Assembly (NCBI RefSeq): GCF_900114005.1
Contig: NZ_FORM01000001.1
Location: 496,001-560,000 of the forward strand
Direction of reading: 5' to 3'
Origin: Olleya namhaensis
Lineage (GTDB): Bacteria > Bacteroidota > Bacteroidia > Flavobacteriales > Flavobacteriaceae
DNA: 64,000 nucleotides
Below, piece by piece: positions 6,792 through 15,593 of the stretch. Below the pieces are notes generated by a model. It was given only the letters and a program-made list of their open reading frames with translations. It was not told the DNA's origin and did not search any database. The translations under genes and the position numbers were made by a program. How positions within the stretch are numbered: the first letter of the stretch is position 1; each line of letters starts with the position of its first letter.

Positions 6792-8804
6792 ATGTCTGAA
6801 GATAAAAAATCGCTTAATTTTTTAGAGCAAATAATAGAAGAAGATTTAACCAATGGTTTAGATCAAAGTAAGCTTCGTTTTAGATTTCCACCAGAACCTA
6901 ATGGTTATTTACATATTGGTCATACTAAGGCTATCGGTATTAGTTTTGGTTTAGGAGAGCGTTATAATGCACCTGTAAACTTGCGTTTTGACGACACCAA
7001 TCCAGCTAAGGAAGAACAAGAGTATGTAGATGCTATTAAGGAAGATATTTCTTGGTTAGGTTACAAATGGGCTAACGAGGTATACTCTTCAGATTATTTT
7101 CAAATCTTATTTGATTGGGCAGTACAGTTAATTAAAGATGGCAAAGCATATGTAGATTCTCAATCTTCAGAAGCTATGGCAGAGCAAAAAGGGACGCCAA
7201 CTCAACCAGGTGTTGATGGTCCTAATAGAGATAGATCTGTGGAAGAAAACTTAGACCTTTTCATGCGTATGAAAAATGGCGAGTTTAACGAAGGAGAACA
7301 TATTTTACGTGCTAAAATAGACATGCAACATCCAAATATGTTAATGCGTGACCCTTTAATGTATCGTATTTTAAAGAAAGCACATCACAGAACAGGAGAC
7401 GATTGGTGTATCTATCCAATGTATGACTGGACACATGGCGAGAGTGATTATATAGAGCAAATTTCGCACAGTTTATGTTCATTAGAGTTTAATCCACACA
7501 GAGAGCTTTACGATTGGTTTAAAGAGCAAGTGTATACTTATGGTAAAGACACGTATCCAATGCAACCTAAACAACGTGAGTTTGCACGTTTAAACCTTAG
7601 TTATACGATAATGAGTAAGCGTAAGCTACTTAAATTGGTAGAAAAAGGTATTGTAAACGGTTGGGACGATCCACGTATGCCTACAATTTCTGGGTTACGT
7701 CGTCGTGGTTTTACACCAGACTCAATCAAAAAATTTATTGATACAGTTGGTGTAGCAAAACGTGATAATATTATTGATGTTGCACTTTTAGAATTTTGTA
7801 TCCGTGAAGATTTAAATAAAAAAGCACCACGTGTAATGGCGGTTTTAGAGCCTTTAAAAGTGGTAATTACAAACTATCCGGAAGATAAAGAAGAATGGTT
7901 TGAAGCAGAAAATAATCAAGAAGACGATGCTGCAGGTTTTAGAAAAGTACCTTTTTCTAGAGAAATTTTTATAGAAAAAGAGGACTTTAAAGAAGAAGCA
8001 AGTAGTCAATTTTTTAGATTAAAACTAGGCGGAGAGGTACGTCTTAAAAATGCTTACATTATTAAAGCAGATAGTGTTGTTAAAGATGCAAATGGAAACA
8101 TTACTGAAGTACATTGTACCTATTCTGACGATACAGAACGCCGTATTAAAGGAACATTACATTGGGTAAGTATTAAACATGCAGTTAAAGCTGAGGTTAG
8201 AGAATACGATAGATTATTTTTAGACGAAGCACCAGATAGTCATGAGGATAAAGATTTTATGGAATTTATAAATCCTAAATCTTTAAAAATTATTGAAGCA
8301 TTTGTAGAGCCAAGTTTAACAGAATCTAAAGTAGGAGAGCAGTTTCAGTTTCAACGTTTAGGGTATTTTAATGTGGATACAGATTCTAAATCGGAAGCTT
8401 TAGTATTTAATAAAACAGTGGGGTTACGTGATAGTTGGGCAAAACAAAAACCACAAACTAACACTGATAATAGCCAACAAAAACAACCACAAAAAAGTAC
8501 TAGATCTGCTATTGATCAAATCAAATCTTACGGTAAAAAGTATGACAGGATGAAGCCAGAACAGCAAGATCAGGCTAAAGCCGAAATACAAGCACTTGCT
8601 AAAGAGGTGACTTATCAAGATTTAGAACCACTTTTTGGTACGTCTGTTAAAAAGACAGGAACACGTGTAATTACCATGATATCTTTAGGTGTTTTATTAG
8701 ATAATGGCTTAGATAAAAACGAAGCGATAGAGGACTTTATTAACAAAGCGTTGGAAGATAAAAGCGACCTGTTAGTAAACGAAGCTAAAGCAATAAATAA
8801 CTAA
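6792..8804 (+). CDS. glnS: Glutaminyl-tRNA synthetase with C-terminal extension
   Basis: Class I aminoacyl-tRNA synthetase charging tRNA-Gln. FPPEPNGYLHIGH (HIGH at 41-44) and IMSKRKL, the KMSKS equivalent near residue 275, form the ATP site. Two anticodon-binding barrels follow. The catalytic and anticodon part ends near residue 553, the size of the classic E. coli enzyme. Residues 554-670 are extra: a Gln/Lys/Thr-rich linker (554-572), then a helical domain of about 95 residues containing two predicted helical bundles. Some bacterial GlnRS carry a YqeY-like tail that helps bind tRNA; whether this tail is homologous cannot be decided by eye. A separate gltX is present at 13.8 kb. Confidence 0.95.
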   Translation: MSEDKKSLNFLEQIIEEDLTNGLDQSKLRFRFPPEPNGYLHIGHTKAIGISFGLGERYNAPVNLRFDDTNPAKEEQEYVDAIKEDISWLGYKWANEVYSSDYFQILFDWAVQLIKDGKAYVDSQSSEAMAEQKGTPTQPGVDGPNRDRSVEENLDLFMRMKNGEFNEGEHILRAKIDMQHPNMLMRDPLMYRILKKAHHRTGDDWCIYPMYDWTHGESDYIEQISHSLCSLEFNPHRELYDWFKEQVYTYGKDTYPMQPKQREFARLNLSYTIMSKRKLLKLVEKGIVNGWDDPRMPTISGLRRRGFTPDSIKKFIDTVGVAKRDNIIDVALLEFCIREDLNKKAPRVMAVLEPLKVVITNYPEDKEEWFEAENNQEDDAAGFRKVPFSREIFIEKEDFKEEASSQFFRLKLGGEVRLKNAYIIKADSVVKDANGNITEVHCTYSDDTERRIKGTLHWVSIKHAVKAEVREYDRLFLDEAPDSHEDKDFMEFINPKSLKIIEAFVEPSLTESKVGEQFQFQRLGYFNVDTDSKSEALVFNKTVGLRDSWAKQKPQTNTDNSQQKQPQKSTRSAIDQIKSYGKKYDRMKPEQQDQAKAEIQALAKEVTYQDLEPLFGTSVKKTGTRVITMISLGVLLDNGLDKNEAIEDFINKALEDKSDLLVNEAKAINN

Positions 8805-8809
8805 TTTAA

Positions 8810-8848
8810 AACCTACCCGATGTAACAATTTGGTAGGTTATTTTTTTT
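8810..8848 (+). terminator. Intrinsic terminator after glnS
   Basis: AACCTACC (8810-8817) pairs with GGTAGGTT (8832-8839), followed by an A and eight T residues. The T-run ends three bases before the TTG start of the next gene. Confidence 0.7.
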
Positions 8849-8851
8849 CTA

Positions 8852-10198
8852 TTGAAACACTTTAAAATAGTACTGTTATTCTTGTTAGTTTGTATACACT
8901 ATACAAACGCACAAGATTACCCTATCATTTCTGATATGGTAACAGATAATGCGGCTATTTTTAGTGATAAAGAAGCAGCGTCTTTAAGACAAAAATTAGT
9001 GTCTTATGAGGTAAAATCGTCTCACGAAATTGTAGTATTAACTATTCATGGATTAGATGGAGATACTATTGAATATTATGCTTATTCTGTATTTAACCAA
9101 GACGGTAATAACTTTGGAAAAGAAGGTATTGATAATGGTATTTTAATATTAATTGCTCCAAATGACAGAAAGGTTAGGATAGAAGTAGGAGATGGTTTAG
9201 AGTTTATTATTACAGATGCTTTTGCGTCTAGAATTATTAGAGAACGTATTACACCACTGTTTAAGCAGGGTCGCTTTTTTGACGGAATTGATGCAGCGAC
9301 AACAGAGCTTATTAAACTTATAGAAGATCCTATTTATGCTAATGAGTTTGCTAATAGTATAAAAGAAGAGGCTGTGTCTACCAGAGATAAGTCTACAGAT
9401 GGCGTTCATTATATGACTAAGATAATTGTCTCATGTATTTTGTTAGTCTTCTTTTTTTGGATTGGTGTTTATGCTTATTATAGGCTAATAATTAAAAAGA
9501 GTTTTAAAACATTTAAGCTTAAAACATTATATAAAAATCATAAAACTAAATTTCTAATCTATGCGGCTATTGCTTTATTGATTGTTCATAGCTTTTATGT
9601 GTTTTTTTTGAAACTATTTTTTGGTTTACTGCTAACAGGCTTTTTATCAATTTTTGTATTTATTGGCTATTTTGTGTTATTAAAGATGGCGTTTACTAGG
9701 GCAATTCTTATTTTTAAAAGTTTATTTACGGGGCAATTAGGTGTTTTTATTTATCCGTTTTATATCCCAACAACGCTATTTTTGTTTGTGGCAGGATTTT
9801 TATTTGGTTCTCTACCAATTGTAATGGGTTTCTTTTTTATGCTTAGCCTTGTTTTTGGTGAAGATATCAACAGGTTTATGGCCAATGTTGAGTTTATTTA
9901 CGTGTTATTCTTTTTCTTATCCGTTATTATTCTTTTTCATTTTATAGCAATATATTTTGCTATTTATCAAATAAAAGGCGAGTATAATAAGACTTTTGGA
10001 TTTTCATTTTTTAAACGTGATGCTAAGTTACATTCCGAATTAAATCCAGGATCTGCAAGAGGCTACTCATCATCTGGATCTTCTAGTTATTCGTCATCGT
10101 CGTATTCATCTTCACGATCATCGTCATCGTCTTCTAGTAGTAGTTATTCTGGAGGTGGAGGTCGCTCTTCAGGAGGTGGGGCAAGTGGTAGTTGGTAA
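8852..10198 (+). CDS. TPM-domain (YgcG-like) membrane protein with Ser/Gly-rich tail
   Basis: A 448-aa protein. The TTG at 8852 is chosen because it gives a signal peptide (MKHFKIVLLFLLVCIHYTNAQ); the next Met is inside the mature domain. A TPM domain follows (about 25-150, with the conserved DNAAIFSDKE and DGLEFIITDAFASRIIRE segments), then about five membrane segments (190-385). The tail (about 400-448) is almost pure Ser then Gly-Gly, as in YgcG-type proteins. TPM domains are periplasmic modules with acid-phosphatase-like or photosystem-repair roles in other organisms; here the function is unknown. The start codon lies beside the glnS terminator tail. Confidence 0.8.
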   Translation: MKHFKIVLLFLLVCIHYTNAQDYPIISDMVTDNAAIFSDKEAASLRQKLVSYEVKSSHEIVVLTIHGLDGDTIEYYAYSVFNQDGNNFGKEGIDNGILILIAPNDRKVRIEVGDGLEFIITDAFASRIIRERITPLFKQGRFFDGIDAATTELIKLIEDPIYANEFANSIKEEAVSTRDKSTDGVHYMTKIIVSCILLVFFFWIGVYAYYRLIIKKSFKTFKLKTLYKNHKTKFLIYAAIALLIVHSFYVFFLKLFFGLLLTGFLSIFVFIGYFVLLKMAFTRAILIFKSLFTGQLGVFIYPFYIPTTLFLFVAGFLFGSLPIVMGFFFMLSLVFGEDINRFMANVEFIYVLFFFLSVIILFHFIAIYFAIYQIKGEYNKTFGFSFFKRDAKLHSELNPGSARGYSSSGSSSYSSSSYSSSRSSSSSSSSSYSGGGGRSSGGGASGSW

Positions 10199-10256
10199 TT
10201 ATATAAGTCCTTATTTTTAATGTTACATTTAACTTTTGTAACTTTTATATTAATAG

Positions 10257-10286
10257 AGACTGATACAGTAATAATCAGTCTTTTTA
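10257..10286 (+). terminator. Intrinsic terminator after the TPM gene
   Basis: AGACTGAT and ATCAGTCT arms with a 9-nt loop, followed by T residues. It ends just before the TTG start at 10296, the same arrangement as at 8852. Confidence 0.7.
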
Positions 10287-10295
10287 TTCACACAT

Positions 10296-11456
10296 TTGAT
10301 ACACTTTAAAATTTATAAATCAGTTTCAGATCTTCCTATGTCTTGGGATGGTTTACCTACGCGTGACGTGTTTTTAAAAACACCGTTTTTAAGGGCGTTA
10401 GAAGTGTCCTGTCCAGATAATATTGAGACTAACTATGTAGCTATTTTTAAAGACAATAATATAGCCGGAATTGCTATTATACAACGTGTGGAGTTATATC
10501 TTGACAATGTGTTTAGAAACACGTCGGATAATGCCTTAAAACGCGTTACAAAGTCAGTTATAGCAAAAGTAGTGAGAGGTAATACTTTAATTGTTGGTAA
10601 TTTAATGCATACTGGTCAACATGGTTTGTATTTTAATCCTTCAGTTATTACGCAAACAACGTATTTAGAGACCGTTTTTAAAGCGATTGATAGCTTATCC
10701 ATACAGATTAAGCAGGATCTTGATAAAACCGTTAGAATGGTGTGTTTTAAAGATTATTTTGAAACGGATGTCCTCCATACAGAAGCTGCTTTATTTACAG
10801 CCAATGCATTATACAAAGTACAGGTCCAACCTAACATGATTTTTGATATTCCACAACAGTGGACTACGATCAACGATTATACAACTGCATTAACTAAAAA
10901 GTATAGAAGTAGATATAAAACAGCACTTAAAAAAGCTTCTGTTATAACAAAAAGAGAATTGAACTTGGAGGCTATTGAAGCTGCTTCAGATCAAATTTAT
11001 GGTTTGTACAAGACTGTGTCTGATAATGCTAAAGTAAATTCGTTTTTATTACACGACAGGCATTTTTTCAACTTAAAAAAAGAATTAAATGACCAGTTTA
11101 AACTGTTTGGATATTATCTAAATGATCAATTGGTGGGCTTTTACACTTTAATTTTAAACGATACTCACTTAGAAACCTACTTTTTGGGTTACAATTCTGA
11201 ATATCAATACAAACATCAATTATACTTAAACATGTTATATGATATGCTAAGTTTTGGGATTGTTAATAAGTACACTCAAATTGTATATGCTAGGACAGCA
11301 ATGGAGATTAAAAGCTCTGTAGGTGCTAAGCCTAAAACCATGCATATTTACATGAAACATACTAATACAACGTTTTTAAACCCACTATTAAAACGGATTG
11401 TAAATACTTTAAATCCTAGTATTAATTGGGAAGAAAGACATCCTTTTAAGACATAA
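10296..11456 (+). CDS. FemAB/GNAT-fold acyltransferase-like protein
   Basis: A 386-aa soluble protein that resembles the large GNAT-fold family annotated as peptidoglycan bridge formation or FemAB-like. The relevant part is the C-terminal half: LTKKYRSRYKTALKKAS (about 200-217) is the Lys/Arg-rich entry, FKLFGYYLNDQLVGFYTLILNDTHLETYFLGYN (about 265-300) is the GNAT core, and the end is basic. The start is TTG at 10296; the first Met (residue 16) would remove the first strand. The donor and acceptor are unknown; in Bacteroidota similar genes are often found alone. It is convergent with the next gene across a shared terminator. Confidence 0.6.
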   Translation: MIHFKIYKSVSDLPMSWDGLPTRDVFLKTPFLRALEVSCPDNIETNYVAIFKDNNIAGIAIIQRVELYLDNVFRNTSDNALKRVTKSVIAKVVRGNTLIVGNLMHTGQHGLYFNPSVITQTTYLETVFKAIDSLSIQIKQDLDKTVRMVCFKDYFETDVLHTEAALFTANALYKVQVQPNMIFDIPQQWTTINDYTTALTKKYRSRYKTALKKASVITKRELNLEAIEAASDQIYGLYKTVSDNAKVNSFLLHDRHFFNLKKELNDQFKLFGYYLNDQLVGFYTLILNDTHLETYFLGYNSEYQYKHQLYLNMLYDMLSFGIVNKYTQIVYARTAMEIKSSVGAKPKTMHIYMKHTNTTFLNPLLKRIVNTLNPSINWEERHPFKT

Positions 11457-11486
11457 AAAAGCCTCAATGTTAAGTTGAGGCTTTTT
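11454..11486. terminator. Bidirectional terminator between convergent genes
   Basis: AAAAAAGCCTCAA, 7-nt loop, TTGAGGCTTTTT. It has A-run and T-run on both sides and so serves the FemAB-like gene (+) and the following exported protein (-). Confidence 0.85.
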
Positions 11487-11491
11487 ACTAA

Positions 11492-12004
11492 TTATTCAGT
11501 TATTGGTTCTGTTGTCATATCATCTTCTGGTATGGTTAAGCTAGTTTCAAAGTTTGGAAGAATCATGTCTAACAACGCTTTGTTTTTAATTTGTTTTGCT
11601 TCAATAAAATACCAATGTTTAGCGTCTTCATTGTAAATTCCTAAAAGGTAACTTTTAGATTTTATACGCATATTATTCATTACCATTTGATTAAAACCTT
11701 CCACAACACATCTGTGTTGGTCTTGTTCAAATACAATGTCTGACACCGCAATTACTTCTGCTTTTTCAAAAACAAAACCTTGTGTTTTCATTTGGCTAAA
11801 GGTATCTTCTAATATTTTAAGACCTGCTTCTTCACCACCCATTAATTTTATAACACTTGGTAATGTGTATTTAAACACAGTTTTATAATCTTCTTTTAAA
11901 GTAGCTTCGCTAGTAATTTTAGCATCACTCAACGCATCTTCTTTTGTTTGAGCAAACCCAAAATTGATACATAGTAATACTATTATTAAGGCTAATTTTT
12001 TCAT
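11492..12004 (-). CDS. Exported protein of unknown function
   Basis: The chosen ATG at 12002-12004 gives the signal peptide MKKLALIIVLLCINFGFAQ; an upstream in-frame ATG at 12025 would add seven residues and is less likely. The mature part has about 150 residues with mixed helix and strand, a central hydrophobic helix pair (YTLPSVIKLMGGEEAGLKILED) and a strand-rich second half (YLLGIYNEDAKHWYFIEAKQI). This is reminiscent of small cystatin/NTF2-like folds in Bacteroidota, but no family is recognised. It lies downstream of the SPFH gene on the same strand, with a weak hairpin between them. Confidence 0.55.
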   Translation of the reverse strand: MKKLALIIVLLCINFGFAQTKEDALSDAKITSEATLKEDYKTVFKYTLPSVIKLMGGEEAGLKILEDTFSQMKTQGFVFEKAEVIAVSDIVFEQDQHRCVVEGFNQMVMNNMRIKSKSYLLGIYNEDAKHWYFIEAKQIKNKALLDMILPNFETSLTIPEDDMTTEPITE

Positions 12005-12024
12005 TTTTATTATTTTAAAGGTCA

Positions 12025-12062
12025 TAAAAAAAGGCTTATTCCTAGAAATAAACCTTTTTATA
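12025..12062 (-). terminator. Possible terminator after the SPFH gene
   Basis: Imperfect stem AAAAAGGTTTATTT / AATAAGCCTTTTTT with a T-run on the minus strand. It sits between the SPFH gene and the small exported protein and may only attenuate. Confidence 0.5.
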
Positions 12063-12074
12063 ATAGTTATAATT

Positions 12075-13001
12075 TTAGTTCTTTTTATTTAGTTTGGCTT
12101 GTTTCATAGCTTCACCAATTTCATTACTTGCTGCAAAACTAGCAACCATATCATTTAGCATATTGCTTCCTGCTTGTGGCGAGTTTGGTAATAAAATTAA
12201 GTTACTGTTAGTTTCACTACCAATAGCTTGTAACGTATCATAATGTTGCGTAACAACTATTAAAGCAGAGGCTTCTTGACTGTTAATACCAACTTTATTT
12301 AATACTTCTACAGACTCTTCAAGACCTCTAGCAATCTCACGTCTTTGATCAGCAATACCTTGACCTTGTAAACGCTTACTTTCTGCCTCAGCTTTTGCTT
12401 TTTCAACGATTAAAATACGTTGTGCATCTCCTTCGTATTGTGCAGCAGTTTTTTCTCTATCTGCAGCGTTAATACGGTTCATTGCTTCTTTTACTTGTGC
12501 ATCTGGATCAATATCTGTAACTAAGGTTTTGATAATGTCATACCCGTAATCTAGCATAGCTTCGTTAAGTTCTGATTTTACTGCTATGGCAACATCATCT
12601 TTACGTAAAAACACATCATCAAGAATCATTTTAGGTACTTCTGCACGCACCACATCAAATACATAAGATGTAATTTGATCATGCGGGTAGTCTAATTTAT
12701 AAAACGCATCTTCTACTTTAGCTTTAATAACTTTGTATTGTACAGATACTTTTAGACGTACAAATACATCATCTTTAGTTTTTGTTTCTATAATAACGTC
12801 TAATTGTTGGATTTTTAAACTTAATCTTCCTGCAATTTTATCTACTATTGGAATTTTAAATTGTAATCCTGATTGTCTAATACTTTGAAATCTACCAAAG
12901 CGCTCTACAATAGCAGCAGTTTGCTGTTTTACGGTAAATACTGACGAAATTAAAATGATCAGTCCTAAGACAATTACTACTATTAAAAATGGATTTAACA
13001 T
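12075..13001 (-). CDS. SPFH/Band 7 (stomatin-like, QmcA-type) membrane protein
   Basis: A 308-aa protein with a single N-terminal membrane anchor (residues 3-22), then the SPFH domain (about 25-190). Family hallmarks are TVKQQTAAIVERFGRF, GLQFKIPIVDKI and the DAQVKEAMNRINAADREKTAAQYEGDAQRILIVEKAKAEAES helix, which continues as a coiled coil to about 235. Stomatin/prohibitin-like proteins form large oligomers on the inner membrane and often organise membrane microdomains or proteases. No NfeD partner gene is adjacent. The call at family level is secure; the exact role is not known. Confidence 0.88.
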   Translation of the reverse strand: MLNPFLIVVIVLGLIILISSVFTVKQQTAAIVERFGRFQSIRQSGLQFKIPIVDKIAGRLSLKIQQLDVIIETKTKDDVFVRLKVSVQYKVIKAKVEDAFYKLDYPHDQITSYVFDVVRAEVPKMILDDVFLRKDDVAIAVKSELNEAMLDYGYDIIKTLVTDIDPDAQVKEAMNRINAADREKTAAQYEGDAQRILIVEKAKAEAESKRLQGQGIADQRREIARGLEESVEVLNKVGINSQEASALIVVTQHYDTLQAIGSETNSNLILLPNSPQAGSNMLNDMVASFAASNEIGEAMKQAKLNKKN

Positions 13002-13029
13002 GTGTACATGGTTTTAATGGTTACTTTAT

Positions 13030-13056
13030 TTGGTTTACTAAATTAAGTTATATTTG
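13030..13056 (+). promoter_or_regulatory. Promoter of the outer-membrane protein gene at 13.1 kb
   Basis: TTG at 13030-13032 and TATATTTG at 13049-13056, with a 16-nt spacer. The minus-7 box matches TAnnTTTG exactly and lies 22 nt before the ATG. The spacer is a little shorter than usual. Confidence 0.55.
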
Positions 13057-13078
13057 CCGACAAAGCCCTTAATTTACA

Positions 13079-13762
13079 ATGAAAAAACTTCAACTTATCT
13101 TATTAGTAGCACTAACCATAGGTTTTGTTACAAAAAACTTTGCACAACACACCAGTTACAAAATAAAAAACGGATTCTCTCTTGGTGGAGGACTCACTCA
13201 ATTTGACATTATTACAGACAATTTTGACACCAAAAAAGGTGATGGTTGGATTGCTAATATGACGGCAACTGTAGATATACCTCAAAAATGGTTTAATGTT
13301 AGTTATGGTATGCAATTATCAGAAAACACCATTAGTACAACAGGTTTTGACTTAGCCTCTACGTTAGCAGCACAGGATGTTGAGTATAAAATTTTTACTG
13401 CTCAGGTACAATTTTTATGGCATGCAAAACCGTTTAGAACGTCTCATTTTACAATTGATTTTGGTCCAATGTTACAATACAATAGTGATCTAGAATTAAG
13501 TGATGATCAGCAAGAAGATTTTATATTAGCCGATTTTGATACGGTTAGAGCTAGTGCTGTAAAAGACTTAAATAACTTTAACGTAAATGGTACTATTGGT
13601 GCAACTTTAGGAATGGGATTTTTTAAAGTCAGAGCACAATACATTTATGGGTTTACTAATATTTTAGGCGCCTTAAATGATTCTGATTTTAATCAAACTT
13701 TAGGTAGAGATTTTAAAGGACATCAAAGTATGTTTGCCTTTACAGGTATGATTACTTTTTAA
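13079..13762 (+). CDS. Outer-membrane beta-barrel protein
   Basis: A 227-aa protein with signal peptide MKKLQLILLVALTIGFVTKNFAQ. The mature part is built of alternating polar/hydrophobic strands with aromatic girdle residues and ends in FAFTGMITF, a typical barrel C-terminus with terminal Phe. This fits an 8-stranded barrel of the PorT/OmpW-like size class. No enzymatic motif is seen and the ligand is unknown. It is monocistronic, with its own promoter and a terminator shared with gltX. Confidence 0.7.
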   Translation: MKKLQLILLVALTIGFVTKNFAQHTSYKIKNGFSLGGGLTQFDIITDNFDTKKGDGWIANMTATVDIPQKWFNVSYGMQLSENTISTTGFDLASTLAAQDVEYKIFTAQVQFLWHAKPFRTSHFTIDFGPMLQYNSDLELSDDQQEDFILADFDTVRASAVKDLNNFNVNGTIGATLGMGFFKVRAQYIYGFTNILGALNDSDFNQTLGRDFKGHQSMFAFTGMITF

Positions 13763-13797
13763 AATAAAAGTCTTTGTAATAAAACTATAAATGATAT

Positions 13798-13831
13798 AAA
13801 AAAAGCCATCTAATTTAGATGGCTTTTTTTA
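13798..13831. terminator. Bidirectional terminator between the barrel gene and gltX
   Basis: A8, GCCATCTAA, one-base loop region, TTAGATGGC, T7. Symmetric, so active for both convergent genes. Confidence 0.88.
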
Positions 13832-13834
13832 GTA

Positions 13835-15343
13835 TTATAATGTTTCAATAAGTTTTTCGATACGTTTTATACTTTCGTTTTTGCCAATCATAAACATAAT
13901 GTCAAAAACATCTGGTCCTTGTAAAGCACCAACAAGTGCTAAACGTAGAGGCATCATTACCTTTCCAAAACCAATTTCTTTAGCGGTTATCCACCCTTTT
14001 ACTTCTTTTTGAAGTGGCTCTACTTCAAAATCTGTAATATTAGAAACTACAGCTAATACCTCAGTCATTATAGACTTTGTATCTTCCTTAAATGCTTTTT
14101 TAGAGGCTTTTTCGTCATAACTTTTTGGAGCTACAAAAAAGTAACTACTTAAGTCCCAAAAGTCATTAACAAACGTAGCACGTTCTTTAACTAAACCTAC
14201 AACTAATGCAATATAGTTTACATCAATAGTGGCTAGTTCTTTATGGTTTTTCTGAAACGTTTCAGCTAATGTTTCATTAGATTGCTCTTGCATATAATGG
14301 TGGTTAAACCATTTAATTTTGTCTGGATCAAAACGTGCTCCTGCTTTATTAACACGGTCTAAATCAAAAGCAGCAATCAATTGGTCTAAAGTAAACATTT
14401 CTTGTTCTGTCCCAGGATTCCAACCTAAAAAGGCTAAAAAGTTAACAACAGCTTCTGCAAAGTAACCTTCTTCTTTATATCCTTTAGCAGTATCTCCAAA
14501 CTCAGGATTCCACTCTAATGGAAATACAGGAAAACCTAATTTATCACCATCACGCTTGCTTAATTTACCTTTACCAGTAGGTTTTAAAATTAATGGTAAA
14601 TGTGCAAATTGAGGTTTATCCCAACCAAAAGCAGTGTATAATTGGTAGTGTAACGCTAAACTTGGCAACCACTCTTCTCCACGTATAACATGTGTAATTT
14701 CCATTAAATGGTCATCCACAATATTAGCTAAGTGATAAGTTGGCATACCATCTGATTTAAACAATACTTTATCATCTAAAACATTAGTGTCTATCTTAAT
14801 ATCACCACGGATAATATCTTTTAAATGTAATGTTTGGTCTTGTGGGCTTTTAAATCTAATTACAAAATCGTCTCCAGCATCTAATTTAGCTTTTACTTGG
14901 TCTTCCGTAAGTGCTAAAGAGTTGCTTAATTTTAAACGATTATGCCAATTATAGATAAATGTTTTACCATTAGACTCATGATCTGTTCTGTGATAATCTA
15001 ACTCTTCTGACGTATCAAAAGCGTAATAAGCATTTCCGCTAGCTATTAATTGCTCTGCATATTGCTTGTATAATTCTTTACGTTCACTTTGTCTGTATGG
15101 TCCAAATTTTTCGTTTTTTCCTGGGCCTTCATCAAAAGGAATATTACACCAATTAAGTGCGTCTATTATATATTGTTCTGCACCTTCAACATAGCGATTT
15201 TGATCTGTATCTTCAATACGCAATACAAATGTTCCGTTATGCTTTTTAGCAAATAAATAGTTAAAAAGTGCGGTACGTACGCCTCCAATATGTAAAGGTC
15301 CTGTTGGACTTGGTGCAAAACGCACTCTGACTTGTTCTGACAT
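13835..15343 (-). CDS. gltX: Glutamyl-tRNA synthetase
   Basis: A 502-aa class I synthetase that charges tRNA-Glu. FAPSPTGPLHIGG (HIGG at 18-21) and KLSKRDG (near residue 255) are the two ATP signatures. The Rossmann core, the connective domain with IRGEEWLPSL, and an all-helical anticodon domain (about 340-502) are complete. Because glnS is also present, this GluRS is probably discriminating, although that cannot be proved from sequence alone. A strong promoter lies 90-120 nt upstream, and the leader contains a dispersed repeat. Confidence 0.95.
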   Translation of the reverse strand: MSEQVRVRFAPSPTGPLHIGGVRTALFNYLFAKKHNGTFVLRIEDTDQNRYVEGAEQYIIDALNWCNIPFDEGPGKNEKFGPYRQSERKELYKQYAEQLIASGNAYYAFDTSEELDYHRTDHESNGKTFIYNWHNRLKLSNSLALTEDQVKAKLDAGDDFVIRFKSPQDQTLHLKDIIRGDIKIDTNVLDDKVLFKSDGMPTYHLANIVDDHLMEITHVIRGEEWLPSLALHYQLYTAFGWDKPQFAHLPLILKPTGKGKLSKRDGDKLGFPVFPLEWNPEFGDTAKGYKEEGYFAEAVVNFLAFLGWNPGTEQEMFTLDQLIAAFDLDRVNKAGARFDPDKIKWFNHHYMQEQSNETLAETFQKNHKELATIDVNYIALVVGLVKERATFVNDFWDLSSYFFVAPKSYDEKASKKAFKEDTKSIMTEVLAVVSNITDFEVEPLQKEVKGWITAKEIGFGKVMMPLRLALVGALQGPDVFDIMFMIGKNESIKRIEKLIETL

Positions 15344-15400
15344 GTTGTTTTGTAAAAAAATAGCACTTAAACATGTTGTATTTAAGTTAGCTATAAATTG

Positions 15401-15423
15401 TCATCCTAAACGTGTTTCAGGAT
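15401..15423. repeat. Dispersed repeat fragment (GTCATCCTnAAC...GTTTCAGGAT type)
   Basis: TCATCCTAAACGTGTTTCAG followed by GAT. I recognise this as a degenerate copy of a common intergenic flavobacterial repeat whose arms TCCTGAAAC/GTTTCAGGA pair. It lies within the expected gltX leader RNA. Confidence 0.65.
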
Positions 15424-15431
15424 ATTAGGTG

Positions 15432-15463
15432 CAAAGATAGAATAGAGTAGTAGAAAGAGCAAA
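15432..15463 (-). promoter_or_regulatory. gltX promoter, TTTG-N20-TATCTTTG
   Basis: On the minus strand TTTG (15460-15463) is followed after 20 nt by TATCTTTG (15432-15439). Both boxes and the spacing match the Bacteroidota consensus. Transcription would start near 15428, giving a leader of about 85 nt. Confidence 0.7.
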
Positions 15464-15497
15464 GAAATAATAAAGAACAATTTTTAACAGGGCATAA

Positions 15498-15518
15498 TTT
15501 CCGCGAAAGCGGTAATCT
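15498..15518. repeat. Short GAAA-loop hairpin element CCGCGAAAGCGG
   Basis: CCGC and GCGG arms around a GAAA tetraloop, in otherwise very AT-rich DNA. Fourteen bases of its complement (CGCTTTCGCGGAAA) recur inside pgk near 29748-29761. It may be a dispersed small palindrome. Confidence 0.45.
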
Positions 15519-15593
15519 TTAACATTAACTTATATTGGTAACTATATAAGTGTAAAAATAAAACAGTAATTTAGTCAGTTAAATACCAATTAC

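Noticed and set aside
10070-10185. Repetitive DNA resembling a short tandem array
   Set aside because: It is the Ser/Gly codon run encoding the tail of the TPM protein; no spacers or conserved repeat unit, so not CRISPR.
14001-14010. DnaA-box-like TTATCCACC within gltX (around 13990)
   Set aside because: One mismatch, in coding sequence, no supporting repeats.
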